From Candidatus Thermofonsia Clade 1 bacterium (GTDB lineage Bacteria > Chloroflexota > Anaerolineae > Aggregatilineales > UBA2796), in contig PGTK01000010.1 in NCBI GenBank assembly GCA_002794705.1, forward strand, positions 1-64,000: 64,000 nt of DNA. The letters run 5' to 3'. The notes under the pieces are model-generated. The model worked only from the letters and a program-made list of their open reading frames with translations, did no database searches and was not told where the DNA came from. Both the position numbers and the translations under genes were made by a program. Below, piece by piece: positions 24,218-34,623 of the stretch. Positions within the stretch are counted from its first letter, which is position 1, and each line of letters opens with the position of its first letter.

Positions 24218-27200
24218 TTGGAGGCGAAAGATTTCAGCGCACTGCGTATCAGTCTGGCTTCCCCGGAGGAAATCAAATCGTGGTCATATGGCGAGGTGAC
24301 CAAGCCGGAGACGATTAACTACCGCCGCCTGCGCCCTGAGAAAGATGGGCTGTTCTGCGAGGCAATTTTCGGTCCGACGAAAGACTGGCAATGCTACTGC
24401 GGCAAGTACAAAAACATTCGGCATAAGGGCATTAAGTGCGAAAAGTGCGGCGTGGAAGTGACCCGCGCTGCTGTGCGCCGCGAACGGATGGGGCATATCG
24501 AACTAGCGGCGCCTGTGGCGCACGTCTGGTATACACGGCGCGTGCCAAGCTACATGGGCATGTTGCTGGATGTCAGCCGCCGCAACCTCGATCGCGTGCT
24601 GTATTTTGCTCAGTATGTCATCACGCATGTGGATGAAGAGGCACGCGCTAGGGCGCTCCGCCGCATTGATGAAGAGATCGCACGCCAAGAAAACGAGGCG
24701 GGCAGTGAGCTCGACTCCCAAATTGAGCGCATTAAGGAGTCGCGGGATATAGACCTGAGTCAGCTGCAGGCGCAGATCGATCAGATCAACGACCGCTACA
24801 ATGAAGAGCGCGACCGTCTGACTGATGAGGTCATGCGCGAAGCACAGAGCCTGCAACGCCGTGTAGAGGCGCTGCGCGGGCAAATGCTGACCGAGCCGCT
24901 GCTCTTTGAAAGCGCCGCTGAGCTGATCGCCGATGCAGGCGAGATCGTCGGCAATGAACTGTTCAGCCGTATTCAGGCAGTGGTCACGGCGCGCCTGAGC
25001 GAGATTCAGGCGGATATCGAAGAGCGCCGCCGCCAAGAGATCGATCGTCTTGACTTGCTAGCTGATGAGCGTACTGCGACCGCTGCTGAGGAAATCGGGG
25101 TGCTGCAAGATGAGCGCCGCGTGCGCTTGAACAAGGCGCGCCAGATGGCAATGGACGCCCGCCAAGAGCTACAGAGCCTCCAAGTGCTGACCTTCCTGAC
25201 CGATACGCGCTACGCAGAGCTGAAGCGGCGCTACGGCAGCATCTTCCGCGCCGAGATGGGCGCTGAGGCGTTCTATCAAATCCTTGAAAAGATGGATTTG
25301 GATAAGCTCTCGCAGGAATTGTGGGAGGAAGTGCGCACCACGCGCTCCAAGCAGCGCAAGAAGAAGGCGACCAAGCGCCTGCGCGTGGTGGAGAGCCTGC
25401 GCAAGAGCGGCAACAAGCCGCAGTGGATGATCCTGAAGGTCCTGCCCGTCATCCCGCCTGATCTGCGTCCGATGGTGCAGCTGGACGGCGGTCGTTTTGC
25501 CACCAGCGACCTGAATGATCTGTATCGGCGCGTGATCAATCGCAACAATCGCCTCAAGCGCCTGATCGAGCTGGGCGCGCCCGATGTGATCGTGCGCAAC
25601 GAAAAGCGCATGTTGCAAGAGGCAGTGGATAGCCTGATTGACAACAGCCAGCGCGGCAAGGCGCTCTCGCGGCGCGGACGCCGTGAGCTGAAGTCGCTCT
25701 CGGATATGCTCAAGGGCAAGAAAGGGCGTTTCCGCCGCAATTTGCTGGGCAAGCGCGTGGATTACTCCGGGCGCTCTGTGATCGTGATCGGTCCGAAGCT
25801 CAAATTGCATCAGTGCGGCTTGCCCAAGACCATGGCGCTTGAGCTCTACCGTCCTTTCGTGATCAGCCGTCTGGTGAATTACGGACACACCAGCAACGTC
25901 AAAGGCGCCAAGCGCTTGATCGAAAAAGAGCGCCCTGAGGTCTGGGAGGTGCTTGAAGAGGTCATCAAGGAACGTCCCGTCTTGCTCAACCGTGCGCCGA
26001 CTCTGCATCGCCTAGGCATTCAGGCTTTTGAGCCGCTGCTGGTGGAAGGCAAGGCGATTCAGATTCATCCGCTGGTCTGCTCAGCGTTCAACGCGGACTT
26101 CGACGGCGACCAAATGGCGGTTCATGTGCCGCTCTCGAAGAAAGCCGTTGAAGAAGCCCGCAACTTGATGCTCTCAACAAAGAATTTGCTCAAGCCCGCA
26201 GACGGTCAGCCGATTGTCGGTCCAGCAAAGGATATGGTGCTAGGCGCCTACTACCTGACTATGGATCCGACTGCGGATATTGTGGCGCGCAAAGAGCGCG
26301 CTGAGGAATTCCGCTATCAGGCGCAGACCAAGAATCGCGGCTATAAGATCGGCGTGGCGCGCAATAGCAGCGGTCAGCACTGGTTGATGCAGCATGAACT
26401 CTACGAGGGCAACCAAGTGATCGTCTACCCGTCGGCGGGCAAGGCAATGCCTGCTGAAGTGGTGCTGCTGAACGCTGTCATGAAGGGCGAGGTGGACTTC
26501 GGGCTGATCAACGGCTACGAGTTCCAGCAGCTGTGCAAGAAACGTCCAGAGTTCGCCGAGTCGTTGGTGCTGGCTAACTTGGCTGAGCGCCGCAAAGTTG
26601 TGGATATGGACGAAGTAGAGTATCTCTACAATCTCGGCTTGGTCACGCTGCACACGCCGATCATCCTCGGCAACATCTACGATAACCGTGAGCCGCAGCC
26701 CAAGCCAGAGCTAACGACCGTCGGACGGGCGCTGTTCAACCGCATTCTGCCTGATGAGGCGCGCTTTGTGCAGGATACGCTCGGCAAAAAGCAGCTGCAG
26801 GACTTGGTCGCTAAGCTCTATCAGCGCTTCGGACCGGATCGCACGACTGACATCGTAGACGCTATCAAGGATATCGGCTTCCACTACGCCACAATCAGCG
26901 GCACGACCATTGCTGTCAGCGACCTGACCGTGCCAGCTGAGCGCGAGGAAGTGCTGCGCGAGGCGAACGCCGAAATTGACATGCTCGACCGCGATTTTCG
27001 GCGCGGAATGCTCACAGAGGAAGAGCGCTATCAGCGCACGGTGGATAAGTGGAAAGAGGCGAAGGATCGCCTTGCCGATATGATCCGCGATACGCTCGAT
27101 CCGTTCGGTCACATTGCGATCATGGCGGTCAGCGGCGCGACCAAGGGCGGTTTCGGTCCGATCACGCAACTTGCCGGCATGCGCGGCTTGATGACCGATC

Positions 27201-28810
27201 CGAGCGGACGCATCATCGAGTTGCCCATTCGCAGCCACTTCCGCATGGGCCTAACGGCGCTAGAGTACTTCATCAGCACGCATGGTACGCGCAAGGGTCT
27301 GGCGGATACTGCGCTGCGCACGGCTGACGCCGGCTATCTCACGCGCCGTCTGGTGGATGTGGCACAAGACGTGATCGTCAACCGTCTGGATTGCGGCACA
27401 GAGCGCGGCATCACCATCCGCAAGAGCGACAACGTGGCAGGTCAGAAGGTGCAAGAGCGCATTGTGGGACGCTGCGCGGCGCGGTCGCATTACCATCCCA
27501 AGACGGGCGAACTGATCGTCGAGCGCAACGGCATGATTGATGAAGACAAGGCTGAGGAACTGGTCGCTAGCGGCTTAGAGGAATTCTACGTGCGCAGCCC
27601 GCTGACCTGCGCGCTGATTCACGGCATTTGCGCCTATTGCTACGGGCGCGATCTAGGGCGCGGCGAGATGGTCGAGATCGGCGCGGCGGTCGGCATTGTG
27701 GCGGCGCAGTCCATTGGCGAGCCGGGCACCCAGCTGACCCTGCGTACGTTCCACACGGGCGGCGCGGCGCAAGCCTCCGGCGATATCACAAGCGGTCTGC
27801 CGCGCGTGGAGGAACTCTTCGAGGCGCGCAAGAAGCCGAAGGGCGAGGCAGTCATGACCGATATCGCAGGCACATTGCGCTTGATCAAGCAAGATGGGAT
27901 GCGCATTGCCCGCGTGATCCAATCGCAGGTCTTCCGCGATGAATACAACATCCCATCAGACTGGGAAATCCTCGTGGAAGATGAGCAGACTGTGCGAGAG
28001 GGCGAGGTCTTGGCACAGCGTGTGGATGAGTCGGGCAGTGTGGTTGAAAAACTGACTGCCAAGTTCGGCGGCACGATCCATCGGGAAGGGCAGACGCTCT
28101 ATCTGCGCTATGAGCGTAAAGAGGTCTCGGATCAGGAGATTCCCAGCACAGCGCGCCTGATGAACGGCATCTACGACGGTATGGAGGTCTACGCTGGGCA
28201 GCAACTGACCGAAGGCTCAAAGAACCCGCACCGCATTCTGCGCGTTCAGGGCAAGGAAGCCTGCGAGATGTACTTGCTCTCTGAGGTGCAGGATGTCTAC
28301 CGCAATCAGGGCGTCAATATCGCCGATAAGCACTTTGAGATCATCATCCGCAAGATGCTCTCAAAGGTGCAGATCACCAAGAGCGGCGGCAGCGACCTAT
28401 TGCCGGGTGAGTTGGTTGACCATCTGCAGCTGTTGGCGTTGAACGATGAGCTGATCAAGGCGGGTAAAGAGCCTGCGCAGGGCGTGCCAGTCCTGCTGGG
28501 CGTGACGAAGGCGGCGCTCAGCACGGATAGCTTCCTCTCAGCCTCCAGCTTCCAGCACACGATCAAGGTCTTGGCAGGCGCTGCGATTGAGGGCAGGGTG
28601 GATCGGCTCTACGGCTTGAAGGAAAACGTGATCATCGGCAAGCTAATCCCAGCTGGCACGGGTTTCCACACCTACCGCGACCGCGAGCTAGTGGCACCGA
28701 GCGTCACGCTAGAGTCACAAGGCGCGCTTGACCGCGACGCTGAAGTGGACTACGAACTGATGCAGGACAGCACCAGCTTGGGCGAAGATGGCGATACCAA
28801 CGGGCTGTAA
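24218..28810 (+). CDS. rpoC: DNA-directed RNA polymerase subunit beta-prime
   Basis: A 1530-residue beta-prime subunit. The N-terminal zinc-binding site uses Cys59, Cys61, Cys74 and Cys77. The catalytic NADFDGD motif is at 625-631 (Mg-binding Asp627, 629, 631). The switch and bridge-helix regions include TLRTFHTGG, and the second zinc site uses RCAARSH and [12 protein letters not shown]. An insertion rich in charged coiled coil lies at about 130-330, accounting for extra length. The TTG start is well supported by AGGAGG 7 bases upstream at 24205-24210. rpoB, usually immediately upstream, is absent; an unrelated membrane protein gene lies there instead. Confidence 0.98.
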   Translation: MEAKDFSALRISLASPEEIKSWSYGEVTKPETINYRRLRPEKDGLFCEAIFGPTKDWQCYCGKYKNIRHKGIKCEKCGVEVTRAAVRRERMGHIELAAPVAHVWYTRRVPSYMGMLLDVSRRNLDRVLYFAQYVITHVDEEARARALRRIDEEIARQENEAGSELDSQIERIKESRDIDLSQLQAQIDQINDRYNEERDRLTDEVMREAQSLQRRVEALRGQMLTEPLLFESAAELIADAGEIVGNELFSRIQAVVTARLSEIQADIEERRRQEIDRLDLLADERTATAAEEIGVLQDERRVRLNKARQMAMDARQELQSLQVLTFLTDTRYAELKRRYGSIFRAEMGAEAFYQILEKMDLDKLSQELWEEVRTTRSKQRKKKATKRLRVVESLRKSGNKPQWMILKVLPVIPPDLRPMVQLDGGRFATSDLNDLYRRVINRNNRLKRLIELGAPDVIVRNEKRMLQEAVDSLIDNSQRGKALSRRGRRELKSLSDMLKGKKGRFRRNLLGKRVDYSGRSVIVIGPKLKLHQCGLPKTMALELYRPFVISRLVNYGHTSNVKGAKRLIEKERPEVWEVLEEVIKERPVLLNRAPTLHRLGIQAFEPLLVEGKAIQIHPLVCSAFNADFDGDQMAVHVPLSKKAVEEARNLMLSTKNLLKPADGQPIVGPAKDMVLGAYYLTMDPTADIVARKERAEEFRYQAQTKNRGYKIGVARNSSGQHWLMQHELYEGNQVIVYPSAGKAMPAEVVLLNAVMKGEVDFGLINGYEFQQLCKKRPEFAESLVLANLAERRKVVDMDEVEYLYNLGLVTLHTPIILGNIYDNREPQPKPELTTVGRALFNRILPDEARFVQDTLGKKQLQDLVAKLYQRFGPDRTTDIVDAIKDIGFHYATISGTTIAVSDLTVPAEREEVLREANAEIDMLDRDFRRGMLTEEERYQRTVDKWKEAKDRLADMIRDTLDPFGHIAIMAVSGATKGGFGPITQLAGMRGLMTDPSGRIIELPIRSHFRMGLTALEYFISTHGTRKGLADTALRTADAGYLTRRLVDVAQDVIVNRLDCGTERGITIRKSDNVAGQKVQERIVGRCAARSHYHPKTGELIVERNGMIDEDKAEELVASGLEEFYVRSPLTCALIHGICAYCYGRDLGRGEMVEIGAAVGIVAAQSIGEPGTQLTLRTFHTGGAAQASGDITSGLPRVEELFEARKKPKGEAVMTDIAGTLRLIKQDGMRIARVIQSQVFRDEYNIPSDWEILVEDEQTVREGEVLAQRVDESGSVVEKLTAKFGGTIHREGQTLYLRYERKEVSDQEIPSTARLMNGIYDGMEVYAGQQLTEGSKNPHRILRVQGKEACEMYLLSEVQDVYRNQGVNIADKHFEIIIRKMLSKVQITKSGGSDLLPGELVDHLQLLALNDELIKAGKEPAQGVPVLLGVTKAALSTDSFLSASSFQHTIKVLAGAAIEGRVDRLYGLKENVIIGKLIPAGTGFHTYRDRELVAPSVTLESQGALDRDAEVDYELMQDSTSLGEDGDTNGL

Positions 28811-28826
28811 GCTCAGACGCTGAACG

Positions 28827-28862
28827 CCAAAAGCGCGTGAGATTGCTCTCACGCGCTTTTGG
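28827..28862. terminator. Strong terminator after rpoC
   Basis: A perfect 16-bp stem, CCAAAAGCGCGTGAGA with its complement around a TTGC loop. Its ends are A/T-rich on both sides, so it can serve both rpoC and the convergent zinc-ribbon gene. Confidence 0.93.
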
Positions 28863-28882
28863 TTTGGCAAAACACGCGGCGC

Positions 28883-29281
28883 TCAGCCGACGGGCAAGAT
28901 CGGGCGGAACTTATAGCCGTAGAGGATCACGCCGTCCGGACCGTCTGTGCGCAGCTTGCGCGTCACCATCTCTACGCGCATCCCGATCTCTGGTACACCG
29001 TCCAGATCAGTCAGTTGCGCCGTCACCATCGGGCCTTCATCTAGCTTGATCAGCGCCAGAACATAAGGCGCCTGCTCCTCAAAGCCTGCAGGCGGCTCTT
29101 GCACCACAGTGTAACTGAAGACCTCGCCCTTGCCGCTGAGCGCAAACTCGGTCTTGGCATCAGCGGCGCACTCAGGGCAGACATCGCGTGGCGGGAAGAT
29201 GAAAGTGCCGCACGACGGGCATTGCTCGCCAATTAGCGTGTAGCGCTGCATTTTAACGCGCCAATTCTGGGAAATGTGCAT
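28883..29281 (-). CDS. Zn-ribbon OB-fold protein (DUF35)
   Basis: A 132-residue protein of the DUF35 family. A rubredoxin-like zinc ribbon uses CPSCG and CPEC (about residues 21-38). It is followed by an OB fold with GKGEVFSYTVVQEPPAGFEEQAPYV-type strands. Family members bind acyl-CoA and bridge thiolase and HMG-CoA synthase in archaeal mevalonate synthesis, or act beside lipid-transfer thiolases. No such thiolase gene lies in the window. It follows, by 10 bases, a shorter paralogue containing only the ribbon. AGGGGGA precedes the ATG. Confidence 0.85.
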   Translation of the reverse strand: MHISQNWRVKMQRYTLIGEQCPSCGTFIFPPRDVCPECAADAKTEFALSGKGEVFSYTVVQEPPAGFEEQAPYVLALIKLDEGPMVTAQLTDLDGVPEIGMRVEMVTRKLRTDGPDGVILYGYKFRPILPVG

Positions 29282-29291
29282 GGCTTTCCCC

Positions 29292-29474
29292 CTAGCGCGA
29301 AACGCGGACTGCCTCAGCGCCGATCTTCACCGCCACAGGCGCCTCAGCAGCGCGCTCGCGGCAGGCAGGGCAGACCAGACGCGGCGGAAAGTAGACAGTC
29401 TGGCAAGCCTCACAACGAATCGCCTTCAGGGCGTAACGCTGTCCCTTCAAACGCCAATTCTGCGCAATATGCAT
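29292..29474 (-). CDS. Short zinc-ribbon protein, paralogue of the DUF35 neighbour
   Basis: A 60-residue protein whose first 40 residues copy the downstream gene's start (MHIAQNWRLKGQRY against MHISQNWRVKMQRY) with four zinc ligands in CEAC and CPAC. The OB fold is missing; only a short tail follows. It may be a partial duplication that still works as a separate ribbon domain. The ATG at 29474 is preceded by GGAG with 8-base spacing. It is first in a two-gene unit. Confidence 0.7.
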   Translation of the reverse strand: MHIAQNWRLKGQRYALKAIRCEACQTVYFPPRLVCPACRERAAEAPVAVKIGAEAVRVSR

Positions 29475-29739
29475 GGCTCTCACTCCGATCAGTTCACTGT
29501 GCTATCCAGCACGGATTTTGCTTGTGCCTTATGTCACAAAATATAGCGTGCCATGACTCTCAAAATCTCTCAGAAAAGCCTATACAAGCTGGCAAAATCG
29601 CTCAGAGAGAGTCTCATAGAAGTCTTACTTAAGCTCGTGCTTATCAGAGTGTCAGAATTTGCTAAAGTGAAGAACTTGGATGTGTTGCTAGAATTAGGAG
29701 TGCCCATGCTTGATTGATTTATGGAGAGGCAGATAAGCT

Positions 29740-30684
29740 ATGGAACAGTTTTCACGGCGTGATATGCTGAAGTTGCTCGGCGTCGGTGCGCTCGGCGCTA
29801 CAGTCATAGGTCGGATCGCTTTCGCGCCACAAGCAGTCCGTGCGCAGGGTGCGCCTGCGGCGACGCCTATCGCCTTTTTCCGCTTTGCGCTCGGCGCCAT
29901 GCAGTTCACGGTCATCCGCGATGCAGTCCGCCAACAAGACCCTGCTGTATTGGGGCGTAACGCGCCCGAAGGCGGCATTGCTGAAGTGCTGAGGGCAAAC
30001 AATTTCCCTGCGCCGATCAATACGACCTTCAATGTGCTGCTGATGCAGAACGGCGATAAGACAGCTATTTTCGACACGGGCTTTGGCATTGGAGCAGGCG
30101 GCGCGCTGATCGCCACGCTTGAGCTGCTGGGCATTGGGCGCGACTCCATCACTGATGTTGTTCTCACGCACATGCATCCCGATCACGTTGGCGGCGCTCT
30201 GACTGATGGCGCGCTCACATTCCCGAACGCCACCTATCACTATTCGCAGCCAGAGTTCGAGTTTGTGAACAATCTGCCCGCCGACTCGCCCTTGACAGGC
30301 GTTGCCAACACTAACAAAGCTATCTTTGCGGCCGCGGGCGATAAGCTCAAGCTGTACAGCGCTGATGCTCAAATCCTCGATGGCGTGACGGCAGTAGCAG
30401 CCTACGGTCACACGCCCGGTCACACGGCGTTCCGCTTTGAGTCAGAGGGGCAGCAGATGCTCCATGCAGTTGATACGGCACTGAACAGCGTGGTCTCGCT
30501 AGCGCGTCCAGATTGGCAGACGAACTTCGATGTGAACGGCGAACGGGCTGTTGAGACACGCCGCCGTCTCTTCGGCGAGGCAGCCAGCAGCGGCACGCGC
30601 ATCTTTGCCTATCACTTCCCCTTCCCTGGCACGGGCTTCGTCGTTGCACAGGGCGAGGGCTTCCGCTTCATTCCCGCCATGTAA
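29740..30684 (+). CDS. Tat-exported metallo-beta-lactamase-fold hydrolase
   Basis: A 314-residue protein with a twin-arginine signal (SRRDMLKLLGVGALGA) and likely cleavage after VRAQ (about residue 36). The metal-binding core is intact: THMHPDHVGG with His144, His146, Asp148 and His149, then the GHTPGHTAF third-ligand segment and AVDTAL. This subgroup includes quorum-quenching lactonases and other hydrolases; the substrate cannot be told. Tat export suggests that the fold and metals are loaded before secretion. About 265 bases upstream hold no gene. Confidence 0.88.
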   Translation: MEQFSRRDMLKLLGVGALGATVIGRIAFAPQAVRAQGAPAATPIAFFRFALGAMQFTVIRDAVRQQDPAVLGRNAPEGGIAEVLRANNFPAPINTTFNVLLMQNGDKTAIFDTGFGIGAGGALIATLELLGIGRDSITDVVLTHMHPDHVGGALTDGALTFPNATYHYSQPEFEFVNNLPADSPLTGVANTNKAIFAAAGDKLKLYSADAQILDGVTAVAAYGHTPGHTAFRFESEGQQMLHAVDTALNSVVSLARPDWQTNFDVNGERAVETRRRLFGEAASSGTRIFAYHFPFPGTGFVVAQGEGFRFIPAM

Positions 30685-30692
30685 AACAAGCA

Positions 30693-30715
30693 GGGTGAGC
30701 CTACTTGGCTCACCC
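30693..30715. terminator. Hairpin between convergent genes
   Basis: GGGTGAGCC pairs with GGCTCACCC around TACTT. The flanking T run is weak; likely a shared terminator for the metallo-hydrolase and the DoxX-like gene. Confidence 0.65.
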
Positions 30716-30729
30716 AATTCATATTCAAC

Positions 30730-31248
30730 TTAGTCGGCTGCAGCCTCGCGCAGTTTGGCGCGCTTTACAGCCTCAGGATCGGCGATGATGGCACCGCCGC
30801 GCACTGTTGCGCCGATCACCAAGCCCGCCGCCACCAGAACGATATTCTTGATGATGTACTGTCCCTCCAGCGTAGGCGCGTAGGGGAAGTGTGTGAAGGT
30901 CTCGGCTGGGAACAGGAACAGCGGCGTGACCGTGCCGATCATCTGGAAAAGCAGCAAGAGCAGCGTAATGCGCATGAATTTGCCTGTCAGCAAGCCTAGC
31001 CCGATCAGCGTCTCAAGCGTAGCCAGCATCGGCAGGGCAAGCTGCGGCTGAATCAGCCCGAAGGTGAGCGTCTCAATGGTTCGAGTCGCCAGCTCCTCAG
31101 CAGGGCTGAGATTCGGGAAGAATTTCAGCACGCCAAACCACAAGAACACAATCCCCAGCCCGATTCGCAAAATAGGCACGCTGTAACGCGCCATCCAGCG
31201 CGTGATTCGCACATCTACCACTTTGAAGAGCTGCACTGCACGCTCCAT
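30730..31248 (-). CDS. DoxX/YkgB-like integral membrane protein
   Basis: A 172-residue protein with four predicted membrane helices: about 22-40 (VPILRIGLGIVFLWFGVLKF), 68-88, 95-112 and 135-155. The LRIGLGIVFLWFGVLKF helix is characteristic of the DoxX/DUF417 (YkgB-like) group of small membrane proteins, which have no agreed general function. The ATG at 31248 has an ideal GGGAGGT 6 bases upstream, which excludes the longer frame to 31317. Confidence 0.75.
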   Translation of the reverse strand: MERAVQLFKVVDVRITRWMARYSVPILRIGLGIVFLWFGVLKFFPNLSPAEELATRTIETLTFGLIQPQLALPMLATLETLIGLGLLTGKFMRITLLLLLFQMIGTVTPLFLFPAETFTHFPYAPTLEGQYIIKNIVLVAAGLVIGATVRGGAIIADPEAVKRAKLREAAAD

Positions 31249-31381
31249 AGTGACCTCCCTTGTCTGACTTTTATGCAATCTTTCACAAGTTTTAGCACAA
31301 AGCTCAGGCAGTGCCAAATGTCTTGACTTTTCAGCGCTTTACCGTAAGTTTGTGAGATGATCAGCGAAAGGACTCCGCAGA

Positions 31382-32068
31382 ATGCCTACACTCTTAGAGA
31401 CATTGCAGAATGGCTTGATCGTCTCCTGTCAGGCGCAGCCGCACAGTCCTGTGTATGGAGCACGTTTTATGGCTGCTTTCGCCCGCTGTGCTGAGCTGGG
31501 CGGCGCTGTGGCGATTCGCGCCAATGGCGCACGCGACGTGCGCGCTGTGCGCAAAGCTGTGCGCTTGCCGATTATTGGGATTAATAAGCGGCGCGATCCG
31601 CGCTATTCCGTCTACATCACGCCGACCTTTGCCTCAGCGCGGCAAGTGGTGCGTGCGGGCGCCGAGATCGTGGCACTAGACGCCACTCATCGTCCAAGAC
31701 AGGGCGGCGCGCCTCCAGAGCGACTGATCAAGCGTATCCGTGAGGAGCTAGGCGTCTTGGTCATGGCGGATATTGATACAGTGGAGGAGGCATTGGCGGC
31801 TGAGGCAGCTGGCGCTGACATGATCGCTACCACGTTAGCGGGCTACACAGCCGAGCGTGAGCGCACAACGGGCGCTGACCTCGCGCTTGTGCGCGAGCTA
31901 TCAGCGCGCTTGCGCATCCCCGTCATTTGCGAGGGACGACTCGCCACGCCTGAAGACGTGCACGCTGCGTTTGAGGCTGGCGCCTACGCTGTAGTGGTCG
32001 GTACAGCGATCACCAACCCAATTGCCATCACGCAGCGCTTTGTGGCAACGTTGCCCAAGCGGACTTAA
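31382..32068 (+). CDS. nanE: N-acetylmannosamine-6-phosphate 2-epimerase
   Basis: A 228-residue TIM-barrel enzyme of the NanE family. Signature segments are GLIVSCQAQPHSPVYG, GINKRRDPRYSVYITPTF, VALDATHRPRP-like (VALDATHRPRQGG), MADIDTVEEALAAEAAGADMI and VICEGRLATPEDVHAAFEAGAYAVVVGTAIT. It converts ManNAc-6-P to GlcNAc-6-P in sialic acid and amino-sugar catabolism. No other nan genes flank it, so it may serve recycling of amino sugars. AAGGA lies 11 bases before the ATG. Confidence 0.93.
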   Translation: MPTLLETLQNGLIVSCQAQPHSPVYGARFMAAFARCAELGGAVAIRANGARDVRAVRKAVRLPIIGINKRRDPRYSVYITPTFASARQVVRAGAEIVALDATHRPRQGGAPPERLIKRIREELGVLVMADIDTVEEALAAEAAGADMIATTLAGYTAERERTTGADLALVRELSARLRIPVICEGRLATPEDVHAAFEAGAYAVVVGTAITNPIAITQRFVATLPKRT

Positions 32069-34527
32069 GCGTCACTCTCTGTGATGGTTGCCTTTGCCTT
32101 GCCGCGCAGCCAGAGTCTGAGCAAGCGACGGCGCACACGCCGCCACGCCGATTCAACCCGCTTTTCTTCAGCAACATCAGGCGGACGCGGCGCATAGCGC
32201 TCTGCGATGTAGGCGTCTGTGATAGTCATAATCGGCTGACCCTCTTCGCGTAATGCCCGCGCTGTCCGTTTGCCGCGTTCTAGGGCGGTATCGCCCTCTC
32301 GGAGCGGCACGCCAAGTTGCCGTGCTGAGCGCTCTAGACGTGCGTAGGCGCGCCCAACAGGACTGAGCCGATCCAAGCCGCGATATTCTAGCCACCAAAT
32401 TGCCGTCACGCCGCCCACTGAGAGCAAGGCGATGATCGCGGCAATGACCAACAGACTGCTCAGGAAATCGGTCACGGGCGGCGGTAGCTCCAAAGGCAGG
32501 AGCGGCGGCGCTGTGGGTGTGGGCGTTGGAGTCGGGCTAGGTGTGGGCGAGGGCGTAGCGCTCACCACGGGCGGCGGCAACTGCAGCGGCTCAGCGACGT
32601 TAGCGCTCGGCTCAGTTGGCGTGGGAGTCGGTGTGGGGGAGGGCGTCGGCGTGGCAGTTGGGGCGGGCGTGGGAGTCGGCGGCATTTGATCGATCTCCGT
32701 GCGGTTGATCACGCTCTGTGCCGCCGTCGGCTCAAATTCAACCCAGCCCGCGCCGTTAAAATAGACCTCTACCCAAGTATGGGCGTCGCGCTCGCGCACC
32801 ACAAAATACCGATTCTCAGGATCGTAGACGCCCTGCGAAAAGCCTGCTGCCATGCGCGCAGGTATGCCTAGTGAGCGCAGCATCATGATCATGGCGGAGG
32901 CGTAGTATGTACAATATGCCTCGCGCCGCTCAAAGAGTATCCAGTCTACTGGCTCGCGCCCTGCTGGCGGATTGCCCACGCTCTCATTGTAGGCGATGTT
33001 TTGGCGCAGCCACCGTTCAATAGCTCTTGCTTTGTCGTAAGGCGTCTGGGCGTTTGCGGCGCGCACAATCTGCTGAGCGAGGTCGCGTGTGCGTGGCGTG
33101 ATCTCAGGCGGCACCTGCAAATATTTGCCCGCGACCCAAGCAGGATATTGGCTGCCGCTCCGCCGCAGAAAATCGCTGCTGGCAGTGCTAACCAAAGAGA
33201 TGACTGAGTATTGTGCGCCGCGCAGCAGCGGCTCACCTGCCCAGAAGGTCAGCGGATCGGAGAGTCCGCTGCCGCGCTCTATGAAATCCAGTTGAATGCG
33301 GATCGGCAAGCGGATGATCTTCAGTTGCGGCGCGGCGTAGACCAAGCGCGAGGCGCCCATTGTGATAATGAAGCGCTGTGTCACCTCGCGGCGCGCCCCT
33401 GCTTGAGCAGGCGGGAGACTCAGCGTGATTCCGCCTCCGCCAACTTGCTGTTCAGCGCTGGCAGTTGTTGTCCAGATGCCGTTGCGGTAGGTGTCAAAAG
33501 TGCTGGACTTCCAGTAATAGCGCAGACCGGGCGGCGCGTCCACTGCCATGACGATCTGGTTGCCGAGATTGATCGGACCGCCCAATTGGAGCTGATCGCC
33601 GCCAAAATAGTTAGCGGTCAGCGGACCTTGCCCTTCCAGCGAGCCGAACAGCCGATTGGCGATATCCATCAGCCGTGAGAGCGACTCTTCGTTCAAAAAT
33701 TCTTGGAAGCGCCGCGCATTCTCTTGCGCATTGCCCGTCGGGAGCGCCCAAGCCAGCAGGAGCGCTATCCCTGCCACCAGACTGCCCAGCCGAAAGAACC
33801 AGCGTCGGACTGCACTGCGAAATGCCAGACGGCTGATGTACCACTCGTACTCGCGTGCGTCAATATGAGAGCGAATCAGCAGCAGCAGCGCCAAAAAGAC
33901 GTAGAGAATGATGTAAGCATCGTAGCTGTTGCTAGGACTGGTGTTATAGAGGCTGTTCAGCACTAAGACAATGCCGGGCGGCAAAATGGCGCGCCAAACG
34001 CGGTCTAGGCGGAAGAGGTGCCAAGCAGTGTTGTGTCCTAGAAACCAGAACAGCACGGAAAGCACGACGATCAGCAGGAATGGATCGAAGCCGATGCCCT
34101 CTCTTATGCCGCCTTGTAACGTAGTGATGAAGCGCACCATCACGGCGTACGTTCGCTCGGCTATATCGCCGCTTGCCGCGAAGAATTGCACTGCCAAGAC
34201 CGCGCCAAGGCTGTAAATGCCGCTCAGGATCAACGCAGTCAGCTCAGAGTACTGGCTGCGCGCCAACAGAAAGCCAAAAATGACTGAGAGGATCACCACT
34301 GGCACGATCTGGCTCAAGCTGACCGCCCAGCTGCCGCTCTGCGCAGCGAATTCAGCGGCAATTGTCAGGGTCTGGCTCATTGCCAGCACAGGCAAGACCA
34401 TCATGATGCACGCAATGATGAGCGCTGAGAAGTCGCCGCGTGTGAAGATGGTACGGAGGCTGTTACGCAGCCGTCGCCAGAAAATTGTCCAATCGAGACG
34501 GCGCGAGGGGCGTGCCGAGTAGCGCAA
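32065..34527 (-). CDS. TgpA-like membrane transglutaminase-domain protein
   Basis: About 820 residues. The first 240 residues contain about six membrane helices (DUF3488-like). A large outer domain follows with a transglutaminase-like core: catalytic Cys in EAYCTYYASAMIMMLR, His in DAHTWVEVYF and the acidic partner in VEFEPT. A Thr/Pro-rich linker precedes another membrane helix (LLVIAAIIALLSVGG) and a basic cytoplasmic tail. TgpA-type proteins are often in MoxR/DUF58 clusters, which are absent here. The start is unsure: a TTG at 34527 has AGAGAG close by; the frame opens at 34575. Confidence 0.8.
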   Translation of the reverse strand: MRYSARPSRRLDWTIFWRRLRNSLRTIFTRGDFSALIIACIMMVLPVLAMSQTLTIAAEFAAQSGSWAVSLSQIVPVVILSVIFGFLLARSQYSELTALILSGIYSLGAVLAVQFFAASGDIAERTYAVMVRFITTLQGGIREGIGFDPFLLIVVLSVLFWFLGHNTAWHLFRLDRVWRAILPPGIVLVLNSLYNTSPSNSYDAYIILYVFLALLLLIRSHIDAREYEWYISRLAFRSAVRRWFFRLGSLVAGIALLLAWALPTGNAQENARRFQEFLNEESLSRLMDIANRLFGSLEGQGPLTANYFGGDQLQLGGPINLGNQIVMAVDAPPGLRYYWKSSTFDTYRNGIWTTTASAEQQVGGGGITLSLPPAQAGARREVTQRFIITMGASRLVYAAPQLKIIRLPIRIQLDFIERGSGLSDPLTFWAGEPLLRGAQYSVISLVSTASSDFLRRSGSQYPAWVAGKYLQVPPEITPRTRDLAQQIVRAANAQTPYDKARAIERWLRQNIAYNESVGNPPAGREPVDWILFERREAYCTYYASAMIMMLRSLGIPARMAAGFSQGVYDPENRYFVVRERDAHTWVEVYFNGAGWVEFEPTAAQSVINRTEIDQMPPTPTPAPTATPTPSPTPTPTPTEPSANVAEPLQLPPPVVSATPSPTPSPTPTPTPTAPPLLPLELPPPVTDFLSSLLVIAAIIALLSVGGVTAIWWLEYRGLDRLSPVGRAYARLERSARQLGVPLREGDTALERGKRTARALREEGQPIMTITDAYIAERYAPRPPDVAEEKRVESAWRRVRRRLLRLWLRGKAKATITESDA

Positions 34528-34623
34528 GGTCTCTCTACGTACACTGTTGATGAGATGAGCACAGTGTAGCGGCAATCACCCGACTCAGCAAGAGCGGCTC
34601 ACCAATTTTTAAGAGCGGCGCGT

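Noticed and set aside
32432..32689. Plus-strand Gly/Val-rich frame
   Set aside because: It is the shadow of the Thr/Pro linker of the transglutaminase gene.
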